This document shows positions 8,801-20,000 of a stretch of DNA of 64,000 nucleotides, in pieces. The notes beneath the pieces are model-generated. The model made no database searches, had not been told where the DNA came from, and saw nothing but the letters and a program-made list of their open reading frames with translations. Source of the DNA: Klebsiella grimontii (lineage in GTDB: Bacteria; Pseudomonadota; Gammaproteobacteria; Enterobacterales; Enterobacteriaceae). How positions within the stretch are numbered: position 1 is the stretch's first letter; each line of letters opens with the position of its first letter. The stretch lies in NCBI RefSeq assembly GCF_900200035.1, contig NZ_FZTC01000020.1, positions 1 through 64,000 of the forward strand. Direction: 5' to 3'. The translations under genes and the position numbers were made by a program.

Positions 8801-10195
8801 TTATTTCTGCTTACGTCCGTAGACCGCCCAGGTAATCACCACGCAGGCGATATAGAACACCAGGAATACCTTCATGGCGCCGGCCGGCGAACCGGTCAGA
8901 TCCAGCGAAATACCAAACGCCTTGGGAATAAAGAACCCGCCAATCGCGCCAATCGCCGAAATAAAGCCCAGCGCCGCCGCCGTATCGGTCGCCGCTTCAC
9001 GCATGGCCTGCGCTTCGCTGCCGCCCTGGGCCTTAACGCGATCCATGGTCATTTTGCGGAAAATAACCGAGATCATCTGGAAGGTCGACGCGCTGCCCAG
9101 ACCGGCGGTCAGGAACAGCACCATAAATACCGCGAAGAAGGCGATAAAGTTACCGCCCTCGCCGTGGGTCGGCAGCGTCAGGAACAGCAGGCCGCAGAAG
9201 ATAGCCATCACCACGAAGTTCACCAGCGTCACGCGCGTCCCGCCGAGGCGGTCGGAGATCGCCCCGCCGGTTGAGCGCGCCAGGGCGCCGATAAACGGCC
9301 CGAAGAAGGCATAGTGCAGAATCTGCACATCCGGAAACTGGGTCTTCGACAGCATGGCGAAGCCCGCAGAGAAGCCTATAAACGATCCGAAGGTGGCAAG
9401 ATAGAGCAGCGCCATAATCCACAGATGCGCGCGCTTCAATACCGGTAGCTGCTCGCTCAGCGAGGCCTTCGACGCCGACAGGTCGTTCATAAAGAACCAC
9501 GCCGCCAGGGTGAAGATAATCAGGAACGGCACCCAGATCCACGCCGCGTTTTCCAGATACAGCATGGAGCCATCCGGCTGCTCGCTGCCAGTTCCGCCAA
9601 AGACGGCGAAAATAGACAGCGATACCACCAGAGGGGCAACCAGCTGCATTACGCTGACGCCCATATTCCCGAGGCCGCCGTTGATGCCCAGCGCGCCGCC
9701 CTGCTTCTGTTTCGGAAAGAAGAAGCTGATGTTAGCCATACTGGAAGCAAAGTTCGCCCCCGCAAAGCCGCACAGCAGAGAAATAATCACGAAAACGCTG
9801 AAGGGCGTAGCGGTATCCTGCACCGCGAAGCCTAACCAGACGCAGGGGACGATCATGATCCCGGTGCTGAACGCGGTCCAGCGACGGCCGCCGAACAGCG
9901 GCACCATAAACGCGTACGGCACGCGCAGCAGCGCGCCGGACAGCGCCGGAAGCGCGGTCAGCATAAACAACTGGTCGGTGGTAAACTGAAAGCCGACTTT
10001 ATTCAGGTTGACGGCAACGGCGCTGAACAACATCCAGACGCAGAATGCCAGCAAAAGACATGGAACGGAGATCCACAGATTGCGGCTGGCGACGCGATGA
10101 CCGCGCTGCTGCCAGAATTCAGGATCTTCGGGACGCCAGTCGCTAATGACTGAGCGGGTAGTCTTCTCCGGGATTGAAGAGTGACTCATAGACAC
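8801..10195 (-). CDS. narK: nitrate/nitrite antiporter, MFS family
   Basis: A 464-residue inner-membrane transporter with about twelve hydrophobic segments that brings nitrate in and exports nitrite. It has the NNP-family glycine-rich signatures in the first half (GFAGANFASSMANISFFFPK) and the second half, and a typical MFS loop (SDRLGGTRV). E. coli NarK has 463 residues. It lies between narXL and narGHJI in its own unit, with an FNR box at 10250-10263 and its own terminator, so substrate import is induced with the reductase. Confidence 0.97.
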   Translation of the reverse strand: MSMSHSSIPEKTTRSVISDWRPEDPEFWQQRGHRVASRNLWISVPCLLLAFCVWMLFSAVAVNLNKVGFQFTTDQLFMLTALPALSGALLRVPYAFMVPLFGGRRWTAFSTGIMIVPCVWLGFAVQDTATPFSVFVIISLLCGFAGANFASSMANISFFFPKQKQGGALGINGGLGNMGVSVMQLVAPLVVSLSIFAVFGGTGSEQPDGSMLYLENAAWIWVPFLIIFTLAAWFFMNDLSASKASLSEQLPVLKRAHLWIMALLYLATFGSFIGFSAGFAMLSKTQFPDVQILHYAFFGPFIGALARSTGGAISDRLGGTRVTLVNFVVMAIFCGLLFLTLPTHGEGGNFIAFFAVFMVLFLTAGLGSASTFQMISVIFRKMTMDRVKAQGGSEAQAMREAATDTAAALGFISAIGAIGGFFIPKAFGISLDLTGSPAGAMKVFLVFYIACVVITWAVYGRKQK

Positions 10196-10249
10196 CTCTG
10201 ATAATTCGTATTAACCCTGGCTACCTTATGGGTTACAGGCGGCGGTAAG

Positions 10250-10263
10250 TTGATATAAATCAA
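10250..10263 (-). promoter_or_regulatory. FNR box of the narK promoter
   Basis: TTGATATAAATCAA is a perfect FNR dyad centred about 61 bases upstream of the narK start in the narK-narX divergent region. It indicates anaerobic activation of narK. Confidence 0.88.
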
Positions 10264-10405
10264 AGGAAAAGTGGGCGCCGATTTGGCGAAAAAAAACGCA
10301 TCACCCGAAGTGAGTAGCTATTTCTGCGGAAAAAAGTGTGGTTTTTCACGCCAGTGCTGGAATTCCCCGAACACCTGCCACCAGCCCACCCCGCCCTGAC
10401 AATTA

Positions 10406-10432
10406 AGGGGTAATCCTTTAGGGGTATGGGTA
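10406..10432 (-). promoter_or_regulatory. cluster of NarL heptamers between narK and narX
   Basis: Three heptamers matching TACYYMT lie on the minus strand: TACCCCT at 10406-10412, TACCCCT at 10420-10426 and TACCCAT at 10426-10432. They are 140-180 bases upstream of the narK FNR box and about 70-95 bases before the narX start. This is the arrangement expected for NarL activation of narK and feedback on narXL. Confidence 0.7.
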
Positions 10433-10500
10433 TACTCCGGGGGATGGCCGAGAATAAGCGCCACTCCCGGATAATTTACCGGTCAGGAGCCTCGTACCCC

Positions 10501-12279
10501 ATGTTGAAACGTCTTTTTACGCCGCTGACGCTGGTGAATCAACTCGCGCTGATCGTTCTGCTGGCTACCCTCATCGGCGTCGCCGGAATGGCGATCTCTT
10601 CTCGCCTGGTGCACGGCGTCCAGGGCAGCGCGCACGCCATTAATAAAGCCGGTTCGCTGCGCATGCAGAGCTATCGCCTGCTGGCGGCAGTACCGCTGGG
10701 CGAAAACGATGAAAAGCTACTGGATGAAATGACGGCAACCGTCTTTAGCCCGGAACTGCAGTACGCCGCGCGCCATGACGATCAGCAGCGGCAGCTCCAG
10801 GCGCTGCAGCACTACTGGCAGCTGGAGCTGGCGCCGGGCATGCGCAAAGCGCAAAATCAGGCCTCGGTGGCGACCGATGTCGCCGGGTTTGTCGACCGTA
10901 TAGACCAGCTGGTTACCGCCTTCGATCACACCACCGAAGAGCGGATTAAACACGTTGTCTGGATCCAGCGCATCATGGCTGTGGGAATGGCGCTGCTGCT
11001 GGTGTTCACCATCGTCTGGCTGCGCGCGCGCCTGTTGCGCCCGTGGAAACAGCTGCTGGGTATGGCCCGCGCGGTGAGCCGACGCGATTTTACCCAGCGC
11101 GCGCAGATTAGCGGACGCAACGAGATGGCGACGCTCGGCATGGCGCTGAACAATATGTCTGAAGAGCTGGCGGAGAGCTATTCGGTGCTGGAACGCCGGG
11201 TGCAGGAAAAAACCGCGGGCCTGGAGCAGAAAAACGAGATCCTCGCCTTCCTGTGGCAGGCCAACCGCCGTCTGCACTCGAACGCGCCGCTCTGCGAGCG
11301 CATTTCTCCGGTTCTGAACGGGTTGCAGGGGTTAACCCTGCTGCGCGATATTGAAGTTCGCGTTTACGACCTCGAAGATGAAGACAATCATCAGGAGTTT
11401 TCCTGCCACTCCGATATTCAGTGCGACGACAGAGGCTGCTACCTCTGCCCGCGCGACCTGCCGCCGCTGCCAGATACCGGCACCACCTTAAAATGGCGGC
11501 TGTCGGACGCCCATAATCAGTACGGTATTTTGCTGGCCACCCTGCCCACCGGTCGCCATCTGAGCCACGATCAGCAGCAGCTGGTGGATACGCTGGTTGA
11601 ACAACTCACCGGCACCCTCGCCCTCGATCGGCATCAGGAGCGCCAGCAGCAGCTTATCGTCATGGAGGAGCGCGCCACCATCGCCCGCGAACTCCACGAC
11701 TCCATCGCCCAGTCGCTCTCCTGTATGAAAATGCAGGTCAGCTGCCTGCAGATGCAGGGCGACGATCTGCCGGCAGCGAGCCGCCAGCTGCTGGGGCAAA
11801 TTCGTAATGAACTCAATACCTCCTGGGCCCAGCTGCGCGAACTGCTGACGACCTTCCGGCTACAGCTCACCGAACCGGGGCTACGCCCGGCGCTGGAGGC
11901 CAGCTGCCAGGAATACAGCGCCCACTTCGGTTTTGCGGTGCGCCTGGATTACCAGCTGCCGCCGCGTTTTGTGCCGTCACACCAGGCCATTCATCTGCTG
12001 CAAATCGCCCGCGAGGCGCTCAGCAACGCGCTGAAGCACGCAAGCGCCACTGAGGTCAGCGTCAGCGTGACGCTGCGGGAGAATCAGGTCCGCCTGGTGG
12101 TCGCCGATAACGGCCGCGGCGTGCCGGACCACGCGGAACGCAGCAACCATTACGGCTTGATTATCATGCGCGATCGCGCGCAGAGCCTGCGCGGGGACTG
12201 CCAGGTCCGGCGGCGGGAAACCGGCGGAACCGAAGTGGTGGTTACTTTTATCCCTGAAAAATCGTTTTCAATTCAATAA
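10501..12279 (+). CDS. narX: nitrate/nitrite sensor histidine kinase
   Basis: A 592-residue membrane sensor (E. coli NarX has 598). TM1 is at about residues 15-37, followed by the periplasmic P-box ([19 protein letters not shown], residues 43-61) with conserved Arg54 and Arg59 that bind nitrate. TM2 is near 155-175, followed by HAMP, a cysteine-rich central module ([12 protein letters not shown]) and an HPK7-type kinase core ([13 protein letters not shown], then DNGRGV). The start was set by homology at an ATG with AGGAG 11 bases upstream; an in-frame ATG at 10426 lies within the NarL sites. It phosphorylates NarL, encoded ten bases downstream. Confidence 0.97.
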   Translation: MLKRLFTPLTLVNQLALIVLLATLIGVAGMAISSRLVHGVQGSAHAINKAGSLRMQSYRLLAAVPLGENDEKLLDEMTATVFSPELQYAARHDDQQRQLQALQHYWQLELAPGMRKAQNQASVATDVAGFVDRIDQLVTAFDHTTEERIKHVVWIQRIMAVGMALLLVFTIVWLRARLLRPWKQLLGMARAVSRRDFTQRAQISGRNEMATLGMALNNMSEELAESYSVLERRVQEKTAGLEQKNEILAFLWQANRRLHSNAPLCERISPVLNGLQGLTLLRDIEVRVYDLEDEDNHQEFSCHSDIQCDDRGCYLCPRDLPPLPDTGTTLKWRLSDAHNQYGILLATLPTGRHLSHDQQQLVDTLVEQLTGTLALDRHQERQQQLIVMEERATIARELHDSIAQSLSCMKMQVSCLQMQGDDLPAASRQLLGQIRNELNTSWAQLRELLTTFRLQLTEPGLRPALEASCQEYSAHFGFAVRLDYQLPPRFVPSHQAIHLLQIAREALSNALKHASATEVSVSVTLRENQVRLVVADNGRGVPDHAERSNHYGLIIMRDRAQSLRGDCQVRRRETGGTEVVVTFIPEKSFSIQ

Positions 12280-12289
12280 GGAGAACTCC

Positions 12290-12940
12290 ATGAGTCAACA
12301 GGAACGGGCAACCATCCTTCTCATCGACGACCATCCCATGCTGCGCACCGGCGTCAAACAGCTGATCAGCATGGCGCCGGACATCCAGGTGATCGGCGAA
12401 GCCAGCAACGGCGAGCAGGGTATTGCGATGGCGGAAGCCTTAGATCCGGATTTAATTCTGCTGGATCTCAATATGCCGGGCATGAACGGTCTGGAAACCC
12501 TCGACAGGCTGCGCGAGAAGTCGCTTTCCGGCCGCGTGGTGGTATTTAGCGTCTCTAATCATGAAGAAGATGTGGTGACCGCCCTGAAACGCGGCGCCGA
12601 CGGCTATCTGCTGAAGGATATGGAACCGGAAGATCTCCTGAAAGCGCTGCAGCAGGCGGCGGCGGGCGAAATGGTGCTCAGCGAAGCGTTAACCCCGGTG
12701 CTGGCGGCCAGCCTGCGCGCCAATCGCGCCACCTCGGACCGCGACATCAGCCAGTTGACCCCGCGCGAGCGCGATATTCTCAAGCTGATTGCCCAGGGCC
12801 TGCCGAATAAAATGATTGCCCGCCGTCTGGATATCACCGAAAGCACCGTTAAAGTGCACGTTAAGCATATGCTCAAGAAAATGAAGCTAAAATCGCGCGT
12901 GGAAGCGGCGGTTTGGGTCCATCAGGAACGCGTATTCTAG
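12290..12940 (+). CDS. narL: nitrate/nitrite response regulator
   Basis: A 216-residue response regulator, the same length as E. coli NarL. The receiver domain (1-125) has the acidic pair in IDDHP, the phosphoacceptor Asp59 ([10 protein letters not shown]) and a conserved Lys in LLKDM. The LuxR/GerE-type HTH covers about 150-210 ([22 protein letters not shown]). It activates narG and narK with nitrate and represses alternative anaerobic pathways. A good ribosome-binding site (AAGGAGAA) follows the narX stop. Its end overlaps the convergent ychO end by four bases. Confidence 0.98.
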   Translation: MSQQERATILLIDDHPMLRTGVKQLISMAPDIQVIGEASNGEQGIAMAEALDPDLILLDLNMPGMNGLETLDRLREKSLSGRVVVFSVSNHEEDVVTALKRGADGYLLKDMEPEDLLKALQQAAAGEMVLSEALTPVLAASLRANRATSDRDISQLTPRERDILKLIAQGLPNKMIARRLDITESTVKVHVKHMLKKMKLKSRVEAAVWVHQERVF

Positions 12941-14316
12941 GGCTGTTGCGGCCACGAAACGCCCTCGGCCGGTACGTGTACCAACGGCTCCGTCAGCGCC
13001 AGTGCGATCTCATTGGATGAGACGCGCTGACCCGTTTTATCCTCCACCACCAGCGAAAGATGCCAGCGGTTGCTCGCCCCGGCTTCGCTGCTCCAGCGCG
13101 GCATAATCACGGTCCAGCCGTCCGTACTGTTGGCCTCAATCGGCGAGGTCAGGCTTAGCGCCTGGGTATCCCCCTGCCAGCTCAGCGACTTAATGCCGTG
13201 CAGGCTACGAATCTGTAGTTTCAGCTGCACCGTCTCCCCCGGCTGAAGATCCCAGGGCGGCGTCGCCAGATAAACCGACAGCGTTTTGCGCTGGCGATAT
13301 TCAACGACCGGCAGGTTATCGCGTTCCGGGCTGTCGTAGCGGCTGCCGCGAAGCGATCGGCTAACGGCGACTTCATCGGCCGCCAGCTGCTGCTTCAGCG
13401 GGACGCCGAAGCGATAGTTCAGCTTCAGCCCGACATCATTTTGGCTGACGCCGCTCTCGCCCTGCTTATGCTTAGCCGTCACCGTCACCAGCGGAACGGG
13501 AGTGTAATTCAGCCCCACCGACACCGCGACCGGGTTGTGGTAGCCGGTACCCGAATGGAACAGATCGACGCTATCGCCAAAATACTGCTCCACGCTGACG
13601 CTGGTATTAATGTGCTGATAAAACGGCAGCCGCGCCTGGGCGGTCACATCGTAGCCGCTCGCCATACGCTGCTGCTGGGTCAGGCTACTCCCCTGCTGCC
13701 AGCCGCCGAGCGGCTGGTAGTAGTTCGCCGACAGGCGCAGCGACTCGCCCCAGGCTTCGGCCCCGACGCTGCCGCGCGCCATGCGATCGTCCAGGGCTTT
13801 ATCGTAGAAAGAGTTGTAGCCCAGCAGCCAGGAGCCCATCCGCCAGCGCTGGCCGAGACCAATATTGCCGACCAGACCCGTATCACGCTGGGTGACCGAG
13901 TACTGATTCCAGGTAAGGTAGTCGCCGTTATCCTGCAACGGGACAAACCAGCTCCCCTTACTGCCGGTAAAATTGCCCTCTTTGTCGACCAGCAGATCGA
14001 CGTTGGCGTTGCCCCACGGCGAAAGCCAGTTCTCCAACTGGTGGCTGACCTCGTTCCCCAGCTTACCGATGGCAAATACTCGCGCCTGTTCGCTGGTTGT
14101 CAGCCCGTTATCGCTCATACTGGCTTCGCCAAATTTTTTCGCCATCTCGGCAAAGTGCTTTGCGTCGTCATCCACCTGCGGCGCGAGGCCGAGGTCGGGT
14201 AAGGTCTCAGGACCCTTAGAGAACGCATGGTTATCCTGCAGCGCGCGGGCGGGCATGCCTGTCAGCAGCAGGAGAAGCGGTAAAAGCGGGGTTACGCGGA
14301 ACGGCAGAGAGCTCAA
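12937..14316 (-). CDS. ychO: inverse-autotransporter-type outer membrane protein
   Basis: A 459-residue protein close to E. coli YchO (464), which is related to the beta-barrel part of intimin/invasin. It has an N-terminal hydrophobic signal ([15 protein letters not shown]), a barrel domain from about residue 70 to 300 with a run of alternating strands ([36 protein letters not shown]), and a C-terminal Ig-like segment (about 330-450). There is no long adhesive passenger, so a role in adhesion is uncertain. In E. coli it is next to ychN; here the nas cluster separates them. Confidence 0.9.
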   Translation of the reverse strand: MSSLPFRVTPLLPLLLLLTGMPARALQDNHAFSKGPETLPDLGLAPQVDDDAKHFAEMAKKFGEASMSDNGLTTSEQARVFAIGKLGNEVSHQLENWLSPWGNANVDLLVDKEGNFTGSKGSWFVPLQDNGDYLTWNQYSVTQRDTGLVGNIGLGQRWRMGSWLLGYNSFYDKALDDRMARGSVGAEAWGESLRLSANYYQPLGGWQQGSSLTQQQRMASGYDVTAQARLPFYQHINTSVSVEQYFGDSVDLFHSGTGYHNPVAVSVGLNYTPVPLVTVTAKHKQGESGVSQNDVGLKLNYRFGVPLKQQLAADEVAVSRSLRGSRYDSPERDNLPVVEYRQRKTLSVYLATPPWDLQPGETVQLKLQIRSLHGIKSLSWQGDTQALSLTSPIEANSTDGWTVIMPRWSSEAGASNRWHLSLVVEDKTGQRVSSNEIALALTEPLVHVPAEGVSWPQQP

Positions 14317-14418
14317 ATCGGTTACGTCTACTCACGAAGTGGTGGCGGCAAAACATGAGTTTATCGTTTTTTGCGCTCCCCCGCAGCCCTGCGGACGATT
14401 CCAGGAATATGCTGAATC

Positions 14419-17019
14419 TCAGGCCTGCGCCAGCTTCGCCGCCAGCAGCGCTTTCAGCTCCGGGATGCAGGAGCCGCAGTTGGTGCCGCATTTCAGTTTT
14501 CCCCCCAGCGCGCCGGGCGTACGGCAGCCGCCGACAATGGCTTCGCCTATCGCCCGTTCGCCCACGCTAAAGCAGCTGCAGATAATACGCCCGCGCGGCA
14601 TCTCAACGCCGCCTTTTCTGCCGCTCAATAACGCGTGGCGCCGGGCGGCGTTCTGCGGCGGAACGCGAAACGCGGCGTGAATCCAGTCGGCATCGATAGC
14701 CGGCTCGCTGGCGTCGCTCCACCAGCCGAGCATCAGCTCTCCCGCCCGCCACGCCAGCAGGTTCCAGACCTTGCCGCCCTCGGCTACCTGCATCTGCCAT
14801 CCCTGCCGCTGGCACCACTCCACCAGCCAGTCGCGGGAGCGGGTATCCCCCGCCAGCGAAAGATGGATAATGCCCTGCGCCGCCCGCCGCCGCCAGTGCA
14901 GCGAAGCGGGCAGCGGAACCGGCTGGCGCGAAAAAAGCTCGCCTTTCCACGCAGGAAGCCAGGTGGCTATCGCCACCGCCGTCTGTTTACTTTCCGGCTG
15001 CCCGGAGTGCGGGTCGGTGACCGCAGCCAGCAGGTTGTTCACCCGTCCCTGACGAGCAAACTGATTATTCCAGTGCATCGGCACAAACAGCGACCCGGGC
15101 CGTTGCCCGTCGCCGATCGTCACTTTTGCGACCATCACCCCCTTCGGTGAGCGGACCCGCGCCAGTTCACCTTCCAGCAGGTGATAACGCTGCGCGTCCG
15201 CCGGCGCGACCTCCACCACCGGCTCGTTAATATGCTGCATCAGACGCGGCACCGCGCCGGTGCGGGTCATGGTGTGCCATTGATCGCGGATCCGCCCGCT
15301 GTTGAGGATCAGCGGATAGAACGCATCGGTGGTCGCCCGGGTAGGTTGCGGCGCGACCGGCACCATCCGCAGTTTACCGTCGCGATGCCAGCCCTTATGC
15401 ACACTCCAGGCTGCTTCGCTGCGGCTCACCGGCCAGCGCACCGGTTCCAGCGCATCCCACGCTTCGCGGCTGAGATCCGCCAGTCCGCCGATATCAAACG
15501 CCCGCTGGCCATCGTTTTCATATCCTGAAAGCGCGGCGTGTTCGCTGAACACCTCGTGCGGATGCTGCCAGGCAAAGGCGGAGCCGAAGCCCAGCGCCTC
15601 GGCCACGCGGGCGACGATCCACCAGTCGGCCCTGGCCTCTCCCGGCGGCGGCATGAAAGCGCGCTGGCGGGAGATCCGCCGTTCGGAGTTGGTCACCGTG
15701 CCGCTCTTCTCTCCCCACGCCAGCGCGGGAAAACGGATATGGGCGAAGCGTCCGGTATCGGTATCAGCGACGACGTCGGAGACAATGACCAGCGGACACC
15801 GCGCCAGCGCTTCGCTTACCGCGTGGCTGTCCGGCAGCGACACCACCGGATTGGTGCCCATAATCCACACCGCTTTTACCTCGCCGCGGCCAATGGCGGC
15901 GAACAGCTCCACCGCCGTCAGCCCCGGCGTTTGCGCCAGACGTTCGCTGCCCCAGAATCGCGCCAGGCGCCGTAAATCGTCGGGTTCAAAGTTCATATGC
16001 GCCGCCAGCATGGTCGCCAGGCCGCCCACCTCGCGCCCGCCCATGGCGTTAGGTTGACCGGTCAGCGAAAACGGCCCGCAGCCCGGACGCCCGTATTTAC
16101 CGCAGGCCAGGTGTACGTTGATGATAGCGTTGCATTTATCGCTGCCGCTGGCGGATTGGTTGATTCCCATGGTATAGAGCGTGATGGCGCGCGGGGCGGC
16201 GATAAATTCGCGGTAGAAATCGGCAATCTGCTGGCGCGGCAGGCCGCAGAACTGCGCCACTTTGTCGAGGTCCCAGTCCTGGGCGATGGTCAGCGCCCGC
16301 TGCGCATCGTTAAAATCGTCGCTGATGGCGCCGCTGGCGGCAATGGCGTTCAGCAGGCCGACAAACAGCCCGCCGTCGCTGCCGGGGGCCAGCGCCAGAT
16401 GCCGGTCGGCGATATCGCAGGTGGCGGTCCGACGCGGATCAATGACCACTACCCGCATCTGAGGATTGTCGCGCTTCGCCTGCGCCAGCCGCTGATAAAG
16501 CACCGGATGCGCCCAGGCGGCGTTCGACCCGACCAGCACCACCAGATCGCTGTTTTCCACGTCCTCATAGCTGCACGGTACCACGTCCGCGCCCAGCGCC
16601 CGTTTGTAGCCGGTGACCGCTGAAGACATGCACAGCCGCGAATTGGTATCGATATTCGCCGCGCCGATAAACCCCTTCATCAGCTTATTCGCCGCATAAT
16701 AGTCCTCGGTGAGCAGCTGGCCGGAGGCGTAAAACGCCACCGCCTGCGGCCCGTGCCGATCGATAATCTCCCGCAGGCGCGAACCTGCCGCCGCCAGCGC
16801 CTGCGGCCAGGTCGCGCGTTCGCCGTCGACTTCCGGGAATAACATTCGTCCCTCCAGGCCGACGGTTTCGCCCAGCGCCGCTCCTTTAACGCACAGGCGG
16901 CCAAAGTTTGCCGGGTGCTGCTCATCGCCGCGCACGCTCACCTGACCGTGAGGCGCCCTACTGGCGATAACCCCGCAGCCAACCCCGCAATAGGGGCACG
17001 TGGTTCTGGTTTCCGTCAT
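14419..17019 (-). CDS. nasA: assimilatory nitrate reductase catalytic subunit
   Basis: An 866-residue cytoplasmic molybdoenzyme reducing nitrate to nitrite for nitrogen supply. The N-terminal [4Fe-4S] motif (CPYCGVGCG, then GRLCVKG) precedes the Mo-bisMGD domains. The C-terminal 60 residues are a BFD-like [2Fe-2S] module (ICSCFSVGE, then CGTNCGSC) typical of the Klebsiella enzyme. The start at 17019 overlaps the nasB stop as TGATG; a longer in-frame extension upstream lies inside nasB and has no family match. It is the last gene of nasFEDCBA. Confidence 0.95.
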   Translation of the reverse strand: MTETRTTCPYCGVGCGVIASRAPHGQVSVRGDEQHPANFGRLCVKGAALGETVGLEGRMLFPEVDGERATWPQALAAAGSRLREIIDRHGPQAVAFYASGQLLTEDYYAANKLMKGFIGAANIDTNSRLCMSSAVTGYKRALGADVVPCSYEDVENSDLVVLVGSNAAWAHPVLYQRLAQAKRDNPQMRVVVIDPRRTATCDIADRHLALAPGSDGGLFVGLLNAIAASGAISDDFNDAQRALTIAQDWDLDKVAQFCGLPRQQIADFYREFIAAPRAITLYTMGINQSASGSDKCNAIINVHLACGKYGRPGCGPFSLTGQPNAMGGREVGGLATMLAAHMNFEPDDLRRLARFWGSERLAQTPGLTAVELFAAIGRGEVKAVWIMGTNPVVSLPDSHAVSEALARCPLVIVSDVVADTDTGRFAHIRFPALAWGEKSGTVTNSERRISRQRAFMPPPGEARADWWIVARVAEALGFGSAFAWQHPHEVFSEHAALSGYENDGQRAFDIGGLADLSREAWDALEPVRWPVSRSEAAWSVHKGWHRDGKLRMVPVAPQPTRATTDAFYPLILNSGRIRDQWHTMTRTGAVPRLMQHINEPVVEVAPADAQRYHLLEGELARVRSPKGVMVAKVTIGDGQRPGSLFVPMHWNNQFARQGRVNNLLAAVTDPHSGQPESKQTAVAIATWLPAWKGELFSRQPVPLPASLHWRRRAAQGIIHLSLAGDTRSRDWLVEWCQRQGWQMQVAEGGKVWNLLAWRAGELMLGWWSDASEPAIDADWIHAAFRVPPQNAARRHALLSGRKGGVEMPRGRIICSCFSVGERAIGEAIVGGCRTPGALGGKLKCGTNCGSCIPELKALLAAKLAQA

Positions 17020-20000
17020 CAGGAGGCCTCCGCGCGCGCCAGCAGCTGCTGGTTGCCAACCCACACCTTGCCGTTCTCCACTTTGACCGGCCAGGCGCGC
17101 ACCGCCTGTTCGCCGCCGTCGCACTGGCGGCCATCGCGCAGGCGGATTCGCTGCTTATACAGAGGCGAAATCACGATCGGTTCGCCGCCCGCATCGCCAA
17201 GCAGACCGCGCGACAGAACGTTGGCCTCGCTGCCCGGTTCGAGGTTATCGAGGGCATACACCTGGTCGCCAAAGCGGAACAGTGCAATCTGCCGCTCGCC
17301 GAGCCGCGCGCCAATCCCCGCCTGCTGCGGAATGGCGTCGAGATCGCAAATGGCCTGCCACGGGCGCGACGGCAGCGCCGGTTCGCCCTGCGCCGCGAAG
17401 GGGGCCAGCTGCGGCTGGCCGCGCAGGGTTTGCCGCTGTACGGTTTCGTCCGGCTCATCGCTGTTCACGTAGGAGCGGAACAGCGCCAGCCGCTGCGGAT
17501 CGTTAAGGGTGGTTTGCCATTCGCACTGGTAGCTCTCGACCACCCGCGCCATCTCCTGCTCCAGCTCTTCGCCGATGCCGAGGCTGTCTTCGAGGATCAC
17601 CTCGCGCAGATAGTCGACCCCGCCCTCAAGGTTATCCATCCAGGTACTGGTGCGCTGCAGGCGATCGGCGGTACGAATATAGAACATCAGCAGCCGGTCA
17701 ATACTGCGGATAAGCGTGGCTTCATCAAGATCGCTGGCGAACAGGTCGGCATGGCGCGGCTTCATGCCGCCGTTGCCGCAAACGTACAGGTTCCACCCCT
17801 TCTCCGTGGCGATAACCCCAATATCTTTCCCCTGGGCTTCCGCGCATTCGCGGGTACAGCCGGAGACGGCCATTTTAATTTTGTGCGGCGCGCGCAGCCC
17901 CTTGTAGCGATGTTCGAGGGTGACCGCCAGGCCGGTGGAGTCCTGGACGCCGTAGCGGCACCAGGTCGAACCGACGCAGGATTTCACCGTCCGCAGGGAT
18001 TTGCCGTAGGCGTGGCCGGTTTCGAATCCCGCCTCGGCCAGCTCGCGCCAGATTGCCGGGAGCTGTTCCAGGCGCGCGCCGAACAGGTCGATACGCTGGC
18101 CGCCGGTCACCTTACTGTACAGTTGATAGCGTTTGGCGATCTGGCCGATCGCAATCAGACCGTCCGGCGTCACCTCTCCCGCCGCCATGCGTGGCACCAC
18201 CGAATAGGTGCCGTCTTTCTGAATATTGGCGAAGTAGCGATCGTTGGTGTCCTGAAGCGGCAGATGCGCCGGCTTCAGCAGATATTCATTCCAGCAGGAG
18301 GCCAGTACCGAGGCGACCAGAGGTTTACAGACCTCGCAGCCGTGGCCCTGTCCATAACGGGCAATCAGCTGTTCGAAGGTGCGGATATGGTTGACGCGAA
18401 CCAGGTGATAGATCTCCTGGCGCGACCACGGAAAGTGCTCGCAGATATCCTTTTTAACTTCGACGCCCTGCTCGGCAAGCTGGTACTCCATCACCTGTTT
18501 CACCAGCGCGCTACAGCCGCCGCAGCCGGTCGCCGCTTTGGTGCGGCTTTTTATCGCCGCCATGTCGCCCGCGCCGCCGCTCACCGCCTGGCAGATATCG
18601 CCTTTGCTGACGTTGTGACAGGAGCAAATCTGCGCGCCGTCCGGCAGCGCCGCGATCCCGAGCGCCTTCGGCGCGCTGCCCTCCAGCGCCGGAAGGATCA
18701 GGCTTTCCGGGTGTTTGGGTAAAGCCATCCCGTTAAGCATCATCTGGAGCAGCGTGGCGTAGTCGCCGGCATCCCCGACCAGCACCCCGCCGAGCAGGTT
18801 TTTGCCATCCGCGCTGACCACGATTTTTTTGTAGACCTGCTGCGGCCCGTGCGTCCACTGATAGCTCTGACAGCCCGGGGTACGCCCCTGGGCGTCGCCG
18901 AACGAGGCGACATCAACGCCCAGCAGCTTCAGCTTAGTGCTCATATCCGCGCCGCTAAAGCTGCCCGCCTCGCCCGCCAGAGTGGCCGCCGCGGCGCGCG
19001 CCATCTGATAGCCTGGCGCCACCAGGCCATAAATTTTGTTCTCCCACAGGGCGCATTCGCCGATCGCCAGCACGTCCGGGTCGGAGGTACGGCACTGGTT
19101 GTCGATGCAGATCCCGCCGCGTTCACCTACGCTCAGTCCGCCGCTGCGCGCCAGCGCGTCCTGCGGGCGAATACCGGCGGAGAACACCAGCATATCCGTC
19201 GCCAGCGAGCTGCCGTCGGCGAAGTTCAGCTGCAGCCCCTGCTCATTGCGAACAATTTCCGTCGTCGCCTTGCTGGTGTGCACTCCGACGCCCAGCTCGC
19301 TGATTTTTTCCCGCAGCATCGCCGCGCCGCCGTTGTCCAGCTGCACCGCCATCAGGTTCGGCGCAAACTCGACAACGTGAGTTTCCAGCCCCAGTTGCTT
19401 CAACGCATTGGCCGCTTCCAGCCCGAGCAGGCCGCCGCCGATCACCACGCCCCGTCGGGCGGTTGCGGCGCGGGCGGCAATCTGGTCGAGGTCGTCCAGC
19501 GTACGGTAAACAAAACAGCCCTCAAGATTATGGCCCGGCACCGGCGGAACAAACGGGTAAGAGCCCGTCGCCAGCACCAGCTTATCCCAGTGGGTTTCGT
19601 GACCGAAGGCATCGCGCACCACCCGCGCTTCGCGGTCGATGCTGGCGACCGATTCGCTCAGGCGCAGCTCAATACCGTGCTGAGTGAAAAAATCCCCTTC
19701 CACCAGCGACAGCGATTCCGCGCTGCGTCCGGCGAAATATTCCGTCAGATGCACCCGGTCATAGGCGGCATAGCGCTCCTCGCAGAACACCACAATCCGA
19801 TACTGTTGATGAAGGTCACGGCTGACGCATTGCTCAAGAAAATGGTGGCCGACCATACCGTGTCCGACCAGCACTAATACAGGTTTTGTCATCGTAGTTT
19901 GTCCCACAGCGCGCGGCTGCATCGTTGAAGAGGGGTCGAAAAGCCACTCTGCCGGCGCGGGCGCTGACGCCCCCAGCAGAGCGGTGAGGGGCGCGGCGCT

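Noticed and set aside
16915-17124. Longer nasA start giving a 901-residue protein
   Set aside because: The extra 35 residues lie inside the nasB end and are low-complexity basic; the TGATG overlap start gives the family length of 866.
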